Assembly: GCA_965112735.1 (NCBI GenBank)
Contig: OZ218953.1
Span: 1,736,001-1,800,000, forward strand
DNA length: 64,000 bases
Direction: 5' to 3'
From: Phaeosaccion multiseriatum
Lineage: Eukaryota > Ochrophyta, other classes
This document shows positions 38,019-49,610 of this stretch, piece by piece; the stretch's first letter is position 1, and the number at the start of each line of letters is the position of its first letter. The position numbers and the translations under genes were made by a program. The notes under the pieces were generated by a model, which saw nothing but the letters and a program-made list of their open reading frames with translations, ran no database searches and had not been told where the DNA came from.

Positions 38019-39335
38019 ATTGTTGCTGTTGCTCCCCTTCGTGGTGGTGGTGGTGCCTTCGACCCCCTCGCCGTCATTCATTCGCTGAAGCAGCTGCAGC
38101 ACGACGCCCCACTGCTTGTGTTTGCTGCAGGCGATGATTGCACTTCGGAAGTGGCACAGTCGCAACTGAACCCTACTAGTGCCGTCATCGTCCGTGGCCT
38201 TCGTCTTGGCGTTGGCGTTGGCACTGCTCTTGTTCTTTTGCTTGGCCTTCTTCCTCTTCTTCTTCTTCTTCTTGCTCGCCTCCCCCATCTCTCCCATCTC
38301 TTGAATAATGTTGTAGGCCCTCTTCCAGCCCCATCGCTGGAAGGTCTTTTCACACGCCAGAAGGGAGAGCGTGTGCATGTCCTGGGTGGGCTCCACTCCG
38401 TTGGCCCGGGCGGTGGCGCTCACGTCCACTGCCTCTACGTAGCGCTGGGCCTGAACCATGCTAAAGATGACCAGCGCGTATTGCTCGGCGCTCAGCTGGT
38501 CCACCCCATGATGCTGCTTGCTGTCCAGCTGCTTCTTGTTGTCCTGCTTCTGCTGCTTGGTGTCTTGCTGTTGTTGTACGTTATCGATGTACAGGTGTAC
38601 TACGTCGGAGTGTCGCCCCTCTTCGATAAGGGAGGGCAAGAGCTCAGCGAAGGGGGTGTTCCTCTCCTTCTCTGTCAATAACCGACTCGCTTCAGAAGCA
38701 GCCTGCCCCGACACTGCCGCTGCCTCCTCCGCTACTCCAGTCGATGGAGAGGACCCGCTTCTTGTACCACCATCACTACTTCCGCTGCCCTCCCTGCCTG
38801 CCATGGCACCTCCGCCCGACGTGAGAGCCTCCTGGAGGTGCCGGAAAGCGACGTCGGGGTCCATGCTCAGCAGAGCATCAACCTCTAGCACCGTCGCTCC
38901 TGCCGCACCTCCTACTCCTCCTTCTCCATCCCCTCCTCCTGCTACTGCGGCTACTGCTACCCTGGCGTGGGTGCCCCGTCTGCTTCGAGAGCCAAATGCA
39001 TGACGACCTCTGGCTCTGCTCGTTTCACCGCTGAAAGCATCGAGCTGCTGTCCCAGTCTCACGCGGCTTGTACTGCAGCTACCGCGGGTGCTTGTACACC
39101 AATCGGTGTTGCCGCTGTTGCGCGCTCCTTTCCTCTTGCGCCCCCTTTGCCTCTGCGGCTGCTGCTGCTCCCGGTGCAGCTGCCCCACACCCGCCGGGTG
39201 GCTGCAAAAACCAAGCAAAGAGCTCGCTCTGGTGCCGGAGCTTGACGATGGTCGAGGATATGACGCCTGTGACCAGGGGTTGGGCGTGTTGTCACCTCGC
39301 TGATCCCTAACTCCGGAGATCGAATGTCCATTCAT
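32098..39335 (-). CDS. Pentatricopeptide repeat protein, about 20 P-type repeats, 1222 residues
   Basis: Fourteen exons close in phase: 39335-37401, 37221-36973, 36842-36792, 36365-36193, 35819-35729, 35402-35307, 35065-34989, 34764-34653, 34277-34143, 33911-33813, 33521-33417, 33050-32874, 32582-32460, 32343-32098. PPR proteins bind organellar RNA for processing, stability or translation. From about residue 280 to the end, 35-residue units recur, each with a turn such as GIxPD(x)xxYN; examples are GIEPDVVVYNVLLKLC, GVQRDVVTFNTLINAY, LTPDSYSYNNAITAC and GIKPDLVTYSNVIQGL. No DYW or SMR domain follows. The first 280 residues are basic and low-complexity and may include a transit peptide; the target organelle is unknown. 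Intron 33812-33522 begins with GC rather than GT, the only such donor I saw. The start is the first ATG of the open frame. Confidence 0.88.
32777..32823 (-). pseudogene. Relic duplicate of the 3' end of a PPR exon, inside an intron
   Basis: On the minus strand this reads CDSYSFHSTLVSLGK followed by a GT-rich donor. It nearly matches the end of exon 33050-32874 (DWYSFHSTLVALGK plus GTGTGTG donor). It lies about 50 bp into the following intron, so it is a partial tandem copy of exon end plus splice site. Confidence 0.7.
33079..33355 (+). repeat. Duplicated 146-bp unit containing long (GAA)n tracts
   Basis: GGTTACGCAATGGGATGAAA occurs at 33079 and 33225, each followed by the same 40 or so bases and then an AAG/GAA tract (about 80 bp and about 45 bp). 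All of it is inside the PPR intron 33416-33051. Confidence 0.9.
34355..34620 (+). repeat. (GTCA)n-like tetranucleotide array
   Basis: About 265 bp of GTCA/GTCG/GTTA variants in the PPR intron 34652-34278. Confidence 0.9.
35850..36072 (+). repeat. (GAGG/GAGA)n purine array
   Basis: About 220 bp of G/A-only sequence in the PPR intron 36192-35820. It is a polypyrimidine tract on the coding strand, just before the acceptor of exon 35819. Confidence 0.85.
37711..37730 (+). repeat. Dispersed motif copy, antisense in the PPR exon
   Basis: CAGTTGGTGATACAGCAGC lies inside PPR exon 1, which is read on the other strand, so the protein carries AAVSPTDA instead of AVGDTAA. Confidence 0.8.
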
Positions 39336-39621
39336 GTCTCGCTCAAATGTATGGCTTCAACCCCCTGCACTCTCCCTCCACCTTCCACCCTCAAACCAGA
39401 GGTCCGCAGGATGCGGATGACACGAGTAAGGACACCAGACAGTTGGGCAAAGCAGAAGCTGGTGCAAGACCACCAGGAGGGGAGAAAAAAAAATAGGAGG
39501 AGGGGAGGAGAAAGAACCTTGAGAATGTATAAAAGTAAGGCTCATGGAACGCAACTGTGAGTCCGTATCACCACCACACATCCTTCCCCCCCGATTTTTT
39601 CCACACTAACCCTTCTCGATT
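39336..39621. promoter_or_regulatory. Divergent promoter region, PPR / DUF4246
   Basis: 286 bp between two outward-facing start codons. It contains an A-rich stretch near 39485 and ATGTATAAAAG at 39526-39536, which would be a TATA-like element about 90 bp upstream of the DUF4246 start. No experimental support. Confidence 0.55.
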
Positions 39622-42600
39622 ATGAAGAAGGGCTCGCTTTACCCCACACCTTTCACGAGCCACGACTACGGCGATGGATTTGCCCCGAAGACGAGGCTTG
39701 AGCTGCTCTTCCAGAGCCTGAGCAATAGCATCAGGTCGAAGCCCCAGTGGCAAATCAAGATGAAAGACGCCGAAATTGTACCGAGATGGAAGGCTGAGTT
39801 TGTGGTGGGAGGTGGGGGTGGCGCGGAAGGGGGGGGCTTGCAAGGAGGAGGAGGAGGAGGAGGAGGAGGAGGAGAAGGAGGAGAAGAAGGAGAAGAAGAG
39901 GGCGAGGAGGAGGATGATGATGATGAGGAGGAGGAGGATGAGGAAGGCGCCGTCATCGCGAGTGCCGAGAAGGAGAAGGTCTTCGCGCTGTGTCTCGAGC
40001 AGCTGCAGTACATTGCAGAGACGTTCTCAGAGCCCAAGTGTTCACTATCTGCCGTCAATGGAGTTTTCCAGTCAGACTCGCTGCTGCTCTCCAAGTCGGA
40101 GGGAGTGGAGGGTACATTGAGGGAAGCGCTGCTGAGAGAGGTGGCAAAGCTGGAAGGCGTTCCTGAGGAGGAGAAGGATTGGCACCCGGGATCTAACCAG
40201 CAGGTGATGAAGGGGTGATGCGTACTGCCCTGAAGTAAAGGAAATGAAGGGGGCTTAAGGAAAGCTCCCTCCCATTCAGCTCCTCCTCCCATCTGCCTTA
40301 CTCAACCTAACCCACATTCTCCTCTCATCGGGCATGTTGCGTGACCTCTTTCCTTTGCTACCTTTGGGTCGAAAGGTTCTGGACCTTGTGCACCCTTCTC
40401 TGTTCCCACTCGTGTACGGGGTGAGCAGCGCCCTCGATGCTCCTACCACCTCTCTGGAGGCCTCCTTCAACGCCATGGGGAGGGGAACGCCCCTGCAGCT
40501 GCCTGAAGACGGTGGGTGAGCGAGAGAGAACAAATGACGGAATGCAAACCCCTTCCTCCATATCCCCACGGCCGTGTCGGAGGCGCACTTCCCTCATTCA
40601 GCCCCCCCCCCGCCGTGCTCTTGTTGACTCGATGACCACGCTCCGCTCCCTCTTACCCCTCCGCTTGTTCTCGCTTGACCGTGACTCCTCCTCCCCTTGT
40701 AGTGACGGAGTCAAAGGCATCCTATGCAGGGTACTCTGTGTCTGACCGCTTCCAGTGGCTGCCGTCGGAGTTCGCCGTGGCAAGCGATGGAGGTAAGCTC
40801 GGGCGGTCTTGAGGCGACTCACTCACACACTCCTTGACTCACTCACTCACCCATTCCCCCACTCAATCGCCACTCAATCAAGCACTCACTCAATCACTCA
40901 CTCACTCCCTCCCTTCCTTCCTTCCTTCCTTCCTTCCTCCGTCCCCCCCACACCTCCCTCCCTAACTCCCTACCTCCTTAGGTGAAGTGAAGGTCAGCAT
41001 CGAGAGCTACATCAACAATCTGCACCCCGAAGACCACCGTGTTCTGTACACCATCATCGAGCAGACCTTTGCCAAGTGCCTCCCCTTGCTCAGCGCAGTG
41101 CTGGAAAGTCTGAAGGCCACACAGGAGCAAAAGGACCTGGATGGTCGAACACACTGGGAGATAAAAACGCCCTCTGACGATTGCAACTGGTATGACGAGG
41201 ACGAGCCCCCGTCAGACGATCTTTATGATGATGACGAAGCCTATGAAGCATGGGAGAACAATCGAAAGATAAACATCCCTGAGCTGCCTGAGCAGTTTAC
41301 TCCCCTTGGGGAGAAACCCGGCATGGACCCACTGAAGGTCCTCGAAGAGGCAGCTTCAACCGCGGAAGGCGGAGGAGCGGCAGGAGCAGCAGAAGGAGGA
41401 GGGAAGAAGAAGCTCCAAGTGATTACTAAACTCGCCAATATTGAGCTCACGCCCGAGAGCCCACGATACCCCGGAGGAAGCTGGTGAGTGAGTGAGTGAG
41501 TGTGAGTAGAGACGAACGTATGCGCCACCCAAACTGAGTCTCGAGGTAGTTGCTTTCTATCTGCGTGTTGCTCTTCACCCCTCCATGCTGAAGTCTTCAG
41601 AGTCTGTGGGGGCATTCATTCTGTCCCTCTCTTCTCTCTTTTATCTCTCTTCTCTCTCTCCCTGTCCCCCCCCCTCTCTCTCCCTCCCCGTCTCCCTCTC
41701 TCTCTCTCCCCGTCATATCACGTCACATAGGCACGTGGAGGGCATGGAAGGTGAGCACATTGTCGCCACAGCCATCTACTACTACAGCAGCGACAACATA
41801 GGAGAGAGTCGGCTCCTCTTCCGGCAGGCCATCAGAGAGCCCGAGTATCAGCAGAACGACAACCGCGGAGTGCATGTCGTGTTTGGCCTTGAAGACGGAG
41901 AAGGGCTCTCGCAGCCCTTGGGAGGAGTAACGGCCGAGGAGGGGCGCTGCATTGCTTTCCCCAACATTTATCAACACCGCGTGGCTCCGTTCGAGCTGCT
42001 GGATAAGACCAAGCCTGGCCACAGAAAGATTCTCGTCTTCTTCCTAGTGGACCCGGCCCTGAAGGGTAAGAAGGAGGAGAGGAGTGTTCCACGGATTGTT
42101 CCTATTGAAAAGTCGAGGAAGGAAGGAAGGAAGGCACTGCACGCTGCTGCCTGCTCTTTGTACTTGTTCTGTCTTGTTTCCGAGACTAGATGTGTCTGTC
42201 ATCGAGGAAGCCACCCCACCTCACTAACAGATCAATCGACCGCCGCTCTGCGCGTGCCGTCTTCTCTTTCTCTATCTGTCCCTCTCTTTGTCTTCCTTTC
42301 CCTCTCTCCGTCTCCGTCCCTCCCTCTCCCTCCCCCCCCCCCTTTCTCTCTCCTTCTCCCCATCTCTCTCTGTTCACTCTCTCTCTGCTGGTTGCCTCCT
42401 CAGTGGTTTCAACTGCGTCCGTGCCCCCGCAGCAGCGCTCCTGGATCGTACGAGCGACATCCGATGCCTTGACTTCGGCCATGTCGGCCCTCAGCACGAA
42501 CCCAACTCCTGATACCACCCCTGCCGCTGCCGCTGCCGCTGCCACTGCCACTGCCGCTGCCGCCGCTGCTGCTGCTGCTGCTACCGATGCTCCTCCTCCT

Positions 42601-42798
42601 CCCCCTCCTTCGGGCCCGCTGGAGGGGAGGAACCCCCTTCCCGACCTGGCGCTGGACACGACGCTGGGCTTCGTGGGGGGCATGACGCTGGAGCAGGCCA
42701 AGGCTTATCGGGCGGAGCTCATGGACGAGAGGAGGGCCTTTGTGGAGGAGAACAACGAGGTCGTGTTTGAGAGAGAGTTCTCCCTGTGCGAGCACTAA
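39622..42798 (+). CDS. DUF4246-family protein, 679 residues
   Basis: Six exons close in phase: 39622-40203, 40376-40511, 40703-40792, 40982-41483, 41731-42065, 42404-42798. DUF4246 proteins occur in fungi and protists. Their biochemical function is unknown, although the C-terminal half resembles a double-stranded beta-helix fold (inference). Family landmarks seen: VLDLVHPSLFPLVYG, DRFQWLPSEFAV, SYINNLHPEDHRVLYTIIEQ, KLANIELTPESPRYPGGSW, WHVEGMEGEHIVATAIYYY and GRCIAFPNIYQHRVAPFEL. Exon 1 carries a strongly acidic Glu/Asp insertion (39850-39955), and the last exon has a poly-Ala/poly-Pro insertion (42520-42610). The donor at 40512 (GTGGGT) rather than 40516 is required by phase. No signal peptide. 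Confidence 0.88.
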
Positions 42799-42799
42799 T

Positions 42800-42843
<44 letters not shown>

Positions 42844-43296
42844 TAATTTTATAAATAGAGCGAGTTCTCCTACATTTTTCCTGTTTCCTATATTTATTTG
42901 CTATTGTACAATGTATTGTGAGACCAAAGGCAGAGGCACAGATAGAGAGTCATGCGAGATTGTATTGCTAGGCTACACAGTCAGATTGGCTTTTCCTTTT
43001 TTTGCCCTCAGCTTCCTACGAATCATAACCCACGTCTATGCCCCGAGCTTGTTCTGTTCTCATCTTGCCCCTCCCCTCAAGGATGACACCAAAGGATCGT
43101 CCCAACCTCTCCCTATACTAAATATTACTCCCCCCTTCCCTCCCTCTACAGTAATACTATCTAATGGTGAGTGAGTGTGTTGTGTGAGTGAGTGCGTGAG
43201 TGAGTTCGTGAGTGTGTTGTGTGTGTGCGTGCATTGCGTGAGCGTGATTCTTACGTATCTCTCCGTACAAACGACTTCTTACACGCCCAAAACAAA
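42799..43296. other. Convergent intergenic region with (TAG)n
   Basis: Starts with a (TAG)n tract of about 13 units (42801-42842), 4 bp after the DUF4246 stop, then an AT-rich stretch with TATAATTTTATAAATAG as a possible 3'-end signal. A GT-rich tract lies at 43165-43240. No gene. Confidence 0.6.
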
Positions 43297-45770
43297 TTAA
43301 GGGAATTCACACGACGGAGGGATGACGGCTTGTCCAAGGGGCCCGTAAGTTCCGTCGATATCACACTCCGCAAAGCTGGCCCAAGTGCATTGATCTGCGT
43401 TGCACTCCTCGGTGATGTTGTCCGGGTCACAGCAGAAGCAGTCCCACCTAATCGTTGAGGGAGTGGTGACATTTACAATCGCGCAGAAGCGGATTTGCAG
43501 AGCGGCGTGGGTGGGTGGGTGGGTGACAGAAGTGGGTTAGCATGTACTTCACATCACGCCGAGTCGGCCGAGACCGCGAGAAAGTAGTACAGGCAGCATG
43601 GGCGAGGCCAGGGCAGCAGCAGAAGAGAGTGAAGTGAAAGCAAAACAGCCAGACCGACAAAAAAAGTGTCGAATCAATCAATCAAACAAACAAACAGAAA
43701 GATGAGAATTGGTCCAAGACGTACGTGCATCCTCCCTCGGGCGTGTTGCACCCCTCTTCGCCCACAAGCCCCAACCACTCGTTGCTTGAGGCCGGGCAGA
43801 ACGCGTCAGGAAGCTCCGGGTCACAGCTATCGGGAGAGGGGCGGACGCCGTAGATAAGGGGCGCATACGTCCCGTCCTCCGCGCACCCGCCCTGAATCAA
43901 GGAGACGCACTGATCTCCATCGCACTCAGGGGTGACGTTGGCCTCATCACAACAGAAGCAATCGAACCTGGAGTGCATGTGTGCGTGCGTGCGTGCGTGC
44001 GTGAATACAAAGGGCCTGATGTGTACAAACATGCTCGTCCTCTGCTCACAGGACGAAAGGCAAAGCCCATGCTTTGCGTTGCAGTGATGATATGGTTGTG
44101 TTGGTGATACACGTTGGGGCAAAAGCCCATACAAGCAAGGCCAACTCACTTGCAGTTCTCCTCCAAGGTACAGCCCTGAACCCCAAAATCCTGGACAATC
44201 TCCCACTCGCTGATGGAGGGGGGGCACGCGTCTCCGTATGGGCAAGGAGGGAAGTCGAGCACTAAAAACGGTTCGTACCCTCCCTCAGCGGAGCAGCTAC
44301 CAAAGGCCGTCCACCCGCAGTTCAGTCCATCACAGGTCGGCGATAAGTCGTCGTTGTTACAGCAGTAACAGCCGTAACTGGGGGGCAAGGGGGTGAGGGC
44401 CGAGGGGGGGGTGGGGGGGAAGGGGAGCCAGGTTGGGCACAGACCTCGCTCTGACATGCCTCTCAGGAACAAGACGGGGGGCCTCTCCCTACTCTGCTGG
44501 GACTCACTTGCAGCTGCTGGTACAGCCCATGGCACCGTCCTCCACCAGCTGCGAGTACTCAGTTCCTGTACACGGGCAGGAAGGCCCGTTTGCGGGATCG
44601 AAGCCTGCACACGCGCAGAAGGAACGCAGGACACACCGCAATAAATCAGTAAGAGGGCATCGCAGTGCTGGAGATGGGACAGCTTCAGCGAGGCCCTTCG
44701 GCAAAAGCCAAAGCAAAGCAAAGCAGTGTGATAAGGAACTCACTTGCGCCTTCTGGGCAGAGGATAGGCTCGTCAGTAGGCTCATCTGGACAAGCCTCGA
44801 ATCCTCCAAAGCCGCAGTATCTGCCGCCCAGCAGGGGGTGAGAGAGTGAGGGGTGGGCAGGGTGAAAGCATAAGACATAAACAACGCACTTGACATATAT
44901 ACCAAAAGGGAGCCCTTCCTCCCCTTCGAAGTGGGGAAAAGACCGATTGCAGTGTCACTCACGCACACACGACGCACGCACGCACGCACGCACGCACGTA
45001 CCTGCAAGCGGGCAGGATTCCGCCCGCGTTGCACCCCAAGCTAATGCTTCCTTGGGGAGCGCACTGTGGCTCCGTGTAGCAGGGCTCGCCTGGGTTGAGC
45101 TCCAGGCACGCAACGCTGCAAGCCGAATTTGACTGCGACGGCGGCGGTGTCGTTATAACAACGGGAGGAGGAGATGGAGGCGGGGTCGGGGGCTCACAGT
45201 CACCGTCCGTGGTAGGGCAAGGCAAACAGACGACACTCTCGTAGGAGGGGCTCTCGCAGAATCTACACTCGGTCATGCCTCCGACTCCGCAACCCAAGCC
45301 ACCGTCGGCACAGGAAGGGTCTGCCGGTAGGGGAGGACGAGACAGGGGGAAAGACGTCGAGTAAAAGGGTCAGGAGAGGAGCGGCCCCCAACAGGAACCC
45401 ACTCTCTCGCGGACTGGCCATGCTTACCTACGAAACACTGCATGTATCCCGGGCACAAGTCAGCGCACATGTCACAGGCCTCTCTCCCGCAGGCCGTGGA
45501 CGGAGACGGAGGGGTGGTTGTGGACGGGGAAGGAGGCCCAGTTCCGCGAGGGTCCACAAATTGGCACCTCATCCTCCCGGTCAAGTCCGGAAAGCAGCCA
45601 GAGCCCGCAGTGTTGGTGAGGCAGTCTTCATTAATCACGCAAATCTCGCGGGTGCCGTCAGGGTAGATGCCGTTGCAAAAGCATTCCGCGCTGCTGATTG
45701 ACGCAGAGCTCGAGGCCACGTGAGCGCCCAGCAAAGTACCTACCACCGCCAGAACCGCGGGCTTCCTCAT
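43297..45770 (-). CDS. Secreted Cys-rich protein with three exon-encoded repeats, 485 residues
   Basis: Seven exons close in phase: 45770-45428, 45320-45002, 44820-44744, 44604-44508, 44377-44150, 43967-43725, 43447-43297. The N terminus (MRKPAVLAVVGTLLGAHVAS) is a typical signal peptide. After Cys-rich and Pro/Thr/Ser linker segments (TTTPPSPSTACG, ITTPPPSQSN) come three related domains, one per final exon: YGCYCCNNDDLSPTCDGLNC, FDCFCCDEANVTPECDGDQC and WDCFCCDPDNITEECNADQC. Consensus: aromatic-x-C-x-CC-(N/D)-x-x-x-(I/L/V)-(T/S)-x-x-C-(D/N)-x-x-x-C. I do not recognise the family. The pattern suggests disulfide-bonded extracellular or cell-wall modules. No transmembrane segment follows. Confidence 0.85.
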
Positions 45771-46076
45771 TCTCCTCTTCTTCGATTTGGCGTTGGTGAA
45801 GCTCTTCGGCGTCAGTCTTCAAGGAGGTAAGCCAGCAGGAGAGAGGAGAGCGGCGCAGGTCCAATGCAGGAAGTGGTATGGAGTCTCACCACCAGCAATT
45901 CACGACTACGATGATATGCAACCCGAATTTCTGCAAACAAACAGCAAGTGTGATCGGAGAGCGGGTGCGAGGCCAAATTCATTGACTTATTAAGGGCACG
46001 CATTCTTTGGTCGCCATTTGAGGAAATGGAACCTCCTCTCATCTTTTTTCTTTTTTCGCTTCTATCCTTCCTTCGT
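45771..46076. other. Upstream region of the secreted Cys-rich gene
   Basis: About 300 bp without a supportable gene, ending where the mobile-element island begins. It would hold the promoter of the minus-strand Cys-rich gene. Confidence 0.45.
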
Positions 46077-46191
46077 ATGGCCGACCCAGGAGGAGGATCG
46101 GCTCCACCAGCCCCGCGCCGCTCAACAGGCGCCCCACGCTCAAAACCCCGGACCCGCTCAGTCAGTCGAAGTAATTCGCAACGGCACCGGG
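46077..46191 (+). mobile_element. Probable left fragment of the interrupted retroelement
   Basis: An open segment starting ATG and reading MADPGGGSAPPAPRRSTGAP, GC-rich like the sequence at 50650 onward. It ends exactly at the target duplication CCGGG. Assignment to the older element rests on nesting logic, not on domain homology. Confidence 0.4.
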
Positions 46192-46529
46192 TGTTACGAT
46201 ATAAGGCATCCCAATATGCCTTCAGTATCATCCAAACGGGGCAAAAGGTGAGCTCTGTGAGTCCTACCTTCACACCGGGGGGGTTGGTGCTACCGACACG
46301 TTCGCTCCTAAATACTGTCCCCATACCAATACCAATTTCCAGTTATTTTCCCAGGGTACCACCCTCAGGTATTTCACAGGCTCCCCCCCTCGGGAAATAT
46401 CCATCATGTGCCGCCGGTAGGACTCGAACCCACATTTTGTTACGATATAAGGCATCCCAATATGCCTTCAGTATCATCCGAACGTACGATATAAGGCATC
46501 CCAATATGCCTTCAGTATCATCCGAACGA
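46192..46529 (+). repeat. Left inverted terminal block
   Basis: Three direct copies of the hairpin motif start at 46192, 46439 and 46485. The core AAGGCATCCCAATATGCCTT forms a 7-bp stem with a 6-base loop. A unique segment of about 200 bp between copies 1 and 2 (AAAGGTGAGCTCTGTGAG onward) recurs inverted at the right end, and part of it recurs again after 46535. Confidence 0.85.
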
Positions 46530-46942
46530 TTTTCAAAAGGTGAGCTCTGTGAGTCCTACCTTCACACCGGGGGGGTTGGTGCTACCGACACGTTCGCTCC
46601 TAAATACTGTCCCCATACCAATACCAATTTCCAGTTCTCTGTAGTCCGTATGTCTAATAGTACCGTGATGTGGGGCACCTGCCCCACGAAATTATGGTTT
46701 TGGATATTTTATGGGCCACAAATGCTGGTTTTTCAAGTTTTTTATCCAATATTTTTTGGTTGTGGGGCATTCTCCCCCCCCTCCCCACATGGATTTTTAT
46801 TCATTCACAGCATCAGCATATTTGCACAGGGCAGCTATGTAAGAGGAGCAGCGGCTGCGCGGACGATACCCGGCTGTAACAGCTGATGCCAGTGGTGGGA
46901 GGGGCATCTCCCACGTGAATTTGCAGGAGAACAGAGCATACC

Positions 46943-49576
46943 ATGGCTGACGTCGCTGTTGCTACGGTTCCGGAAGCACCAGCAGCAGAGGGGGAAGAAG
47001 CACCGCTTACTGCAGAGCAGCAGCAGATTCAGAACCTCCGAAACAACACCATCGCCCCACGCTCGAGAAGTGGATATGCATGCGCCTCCACCATGCTGAT
47101 CCGATACCTCTTCCGCAAGCACCCGGAGCTTCTGGACCCTGACTTCAGGACAGCATTTGCTCCACCGGAAGGGGAAGAGGAGGAAGACGGGGAAGATGGG
47201 GAAGAGGAGGAAGCACAGAGGAGAGCAGCAGCAGCCGCAGCAGCCGCCGCACCTGGCGGAGCGGGTGGTGCCACTGCAGCGGCACAGCAGACGCCGGCTG
47301 AGGTGTCGAGAGCAGCGAAAGCCCAAGCAAAGGCCAAGAAGAAGGCTGAGGCGCAGTGGACGAAGCGGGTGAAGGCACACTTGATCCAAGCACCTCGGGC
47401 GCCGCACCCTTTGCTGTTCCATCTGCTGACAGCCGACGCGTTCTTCGGGTGGCTGCTTGAAGTCAAGAAGGGGCCGAAGGGCTTATCCAAGGCCGGTGCA
47501 CAGTCGAAACGCTCTGCACTCTTCAATCTGTACAGAGACTACCATCAGGAGGAACAGCACCGCAAATTGCAAAGCGACCTTGCGACGCTCACCAAGGGGC
47601 TGAAGAGGACGATCGCAGGAGAGAAGCAGGAGGGAAATGTCGAAGTCAGAGAAGGGAAGGCTCCCATGCCGTTCGCTCTCTACCGCGCTCTTGCCAAAGG
47701 TAAATTCCCAGCTGTGTGGAGTCAGTGGACAGTGGAAACTAGTGGAGTGGGTGGAGACAAGTGGCTGATGCATTGAATGCCCCCCACTCACTTCCTAGCC
47801 CTGACGCCGTCTTTGGTTGCCACTGTTTCCTTCGCTTGTGTACATCGCAGCAATGCTGAGCTCGGCAGTCTGTGAGAACGGGCACAGACAGGGCGCCTTT
47901 GGCCACCCCTTCCTCGTTCTCTCCTGGAATCTGATGTGCCGCGCCACCAACTGTGTGGAGATTTGTCTCGATCATCTCGAGTGGAAGGGGGACGCGCTCT
48001 GCGTCTATTTTGGGAAGCAAAAGGGCGATCAGCTGGGAGAGAAGGCCCGACATCCTCGCCACGTCTACGCGAATCCAATCATGCCGGAGATCTGCCCCGT
48101 CCTCGCGCTTGGTGTTTACCTCCTGAGCTTTGGTTTTGAGAAGAACGCGCTGTTCGCTGGCAACAATCAGTACGATAGGTATTGCGGCTTCCTCAGACGT
48201 ACGGCGGCGGCGAACTCGTCCATTTTGGAAGGCATGGGGCTGACTCCAGAGGACCTCGGCACTCATTCTGGGCGCAAGGGCGCTGCCTCGCACGTCACAA
48301 GCGGCTCGTCCGCTGCTCCCAACCCAATTGCTGTGCAACTTATGGGATGGTCTCTTCCCGGCGTGCAGGGCATCTACTTCAACCCCATCAATGCAGCAGA
48401 TCAGTATGTGGGCCGGGCTGCCTCCGGCGCGAACATCTCAGCGAAGGAGTTTGCATTGCTTCCTCCCTTTTTCAGCGCCTCAAGGTGGACGGCACAGCGA
48501 AGGAGGGCATTGAAGACGTGCTCGCGGGAGCCATTGTGAGCTGCTTCAGGGACGTGCCGCTGAGATTGAGGAAGGTGGCTGAATTCTGTCTTGCCAGTGT
48601 GGTGTACCACGCCGGCTTTCTGCGCAGCACTCTTCAGGAGAATCACCCTCTTTTCACGACACAGCTCTTCCGAGATCAAAGGTTGCTGGCGGACCTTTCA
48701 GAGCATGTCGTGCTGAAGTATCCGGACGAGACGGACGAGATTTCTGCAACCGGGATTCCTCCCCACGTCGTGCAGCTGAGGCAATTCCAAGTCGTGGCGG
48801 ACAGCGTGGCCTCTCTAGGCGGCAAGCTTGAGGTGTTGGGCCAGACGATCAAGGTCGACTTGGAGACGCTGATCCGTGACGTTCTGGAGGAGAATGCACA
48901 GGCCTCTGGCACTGTCACCAGTCTGGGTGTGAGCAGGGCCCTGCAGACGACCCTCGACGCAGCCTTTTCTAAGAGTGGGCTCAGCGACCTTCTCGCGGCT
49001 CACCAGGCAGGCACTCTGGGCCTTGGTGAGGGTTCGAGCAGCGCCCCGCCCTCTTCTTCTTGTGCAGGTGCAGATCAGCCACCTCTGTATCTCTACAACG
49101 GCCGGTGGCATACCCTTCCCGAGCACTTTGAGGTCCCTAGCTTCACTGTGCGCGCTGCTTGGGATGCTTGGATGACAGGCACTCCTCGCCTTCGAGAATT
49201 CACGACAGCAGACGTGCAGGGGAGGGCGGAGAAGCGAAGGATGTCAAAATTTTGCTGTTTGATGGGTGCGATTGAATCCGCGGCGAAAGAAAAGGGGCTC
49301 TGGAAGGACAAGCCGACGCTTGAAGAAGCGCGAAGCATGTTTGACGCAGTCAAAGACGCCTTTGACATCAAGTCTCGTTCTGATTCTCACAAGCGCCGCT
49401 TCAATCAGCTGGTGTGGACCACCGTGTATAATTTATGGAGCGCGCAGCAGGCGGACGCGAAAAAACGGGCGAAGCGGGCGAGGGCGAAGGAAAGTGGCAC
49501 TGGTGCAGACGAGTCGAAGGAGGGGGATGGAGGTGATAGCGGTGCAGAGGACGACGAGGAGGAGGTGGCAGCAGCA

Positions 49577-49610
<34 letters not shown>

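Noticed and set aside
48404-48475. A 72-bp intron (GTATGT...TTTTTCAG) that would cure the recombinase frame break
   Set aside because: The splice sites look good, but the length is a multiple of three, so removal does not change frame, and it would delete the conserved DQYVGR segment.
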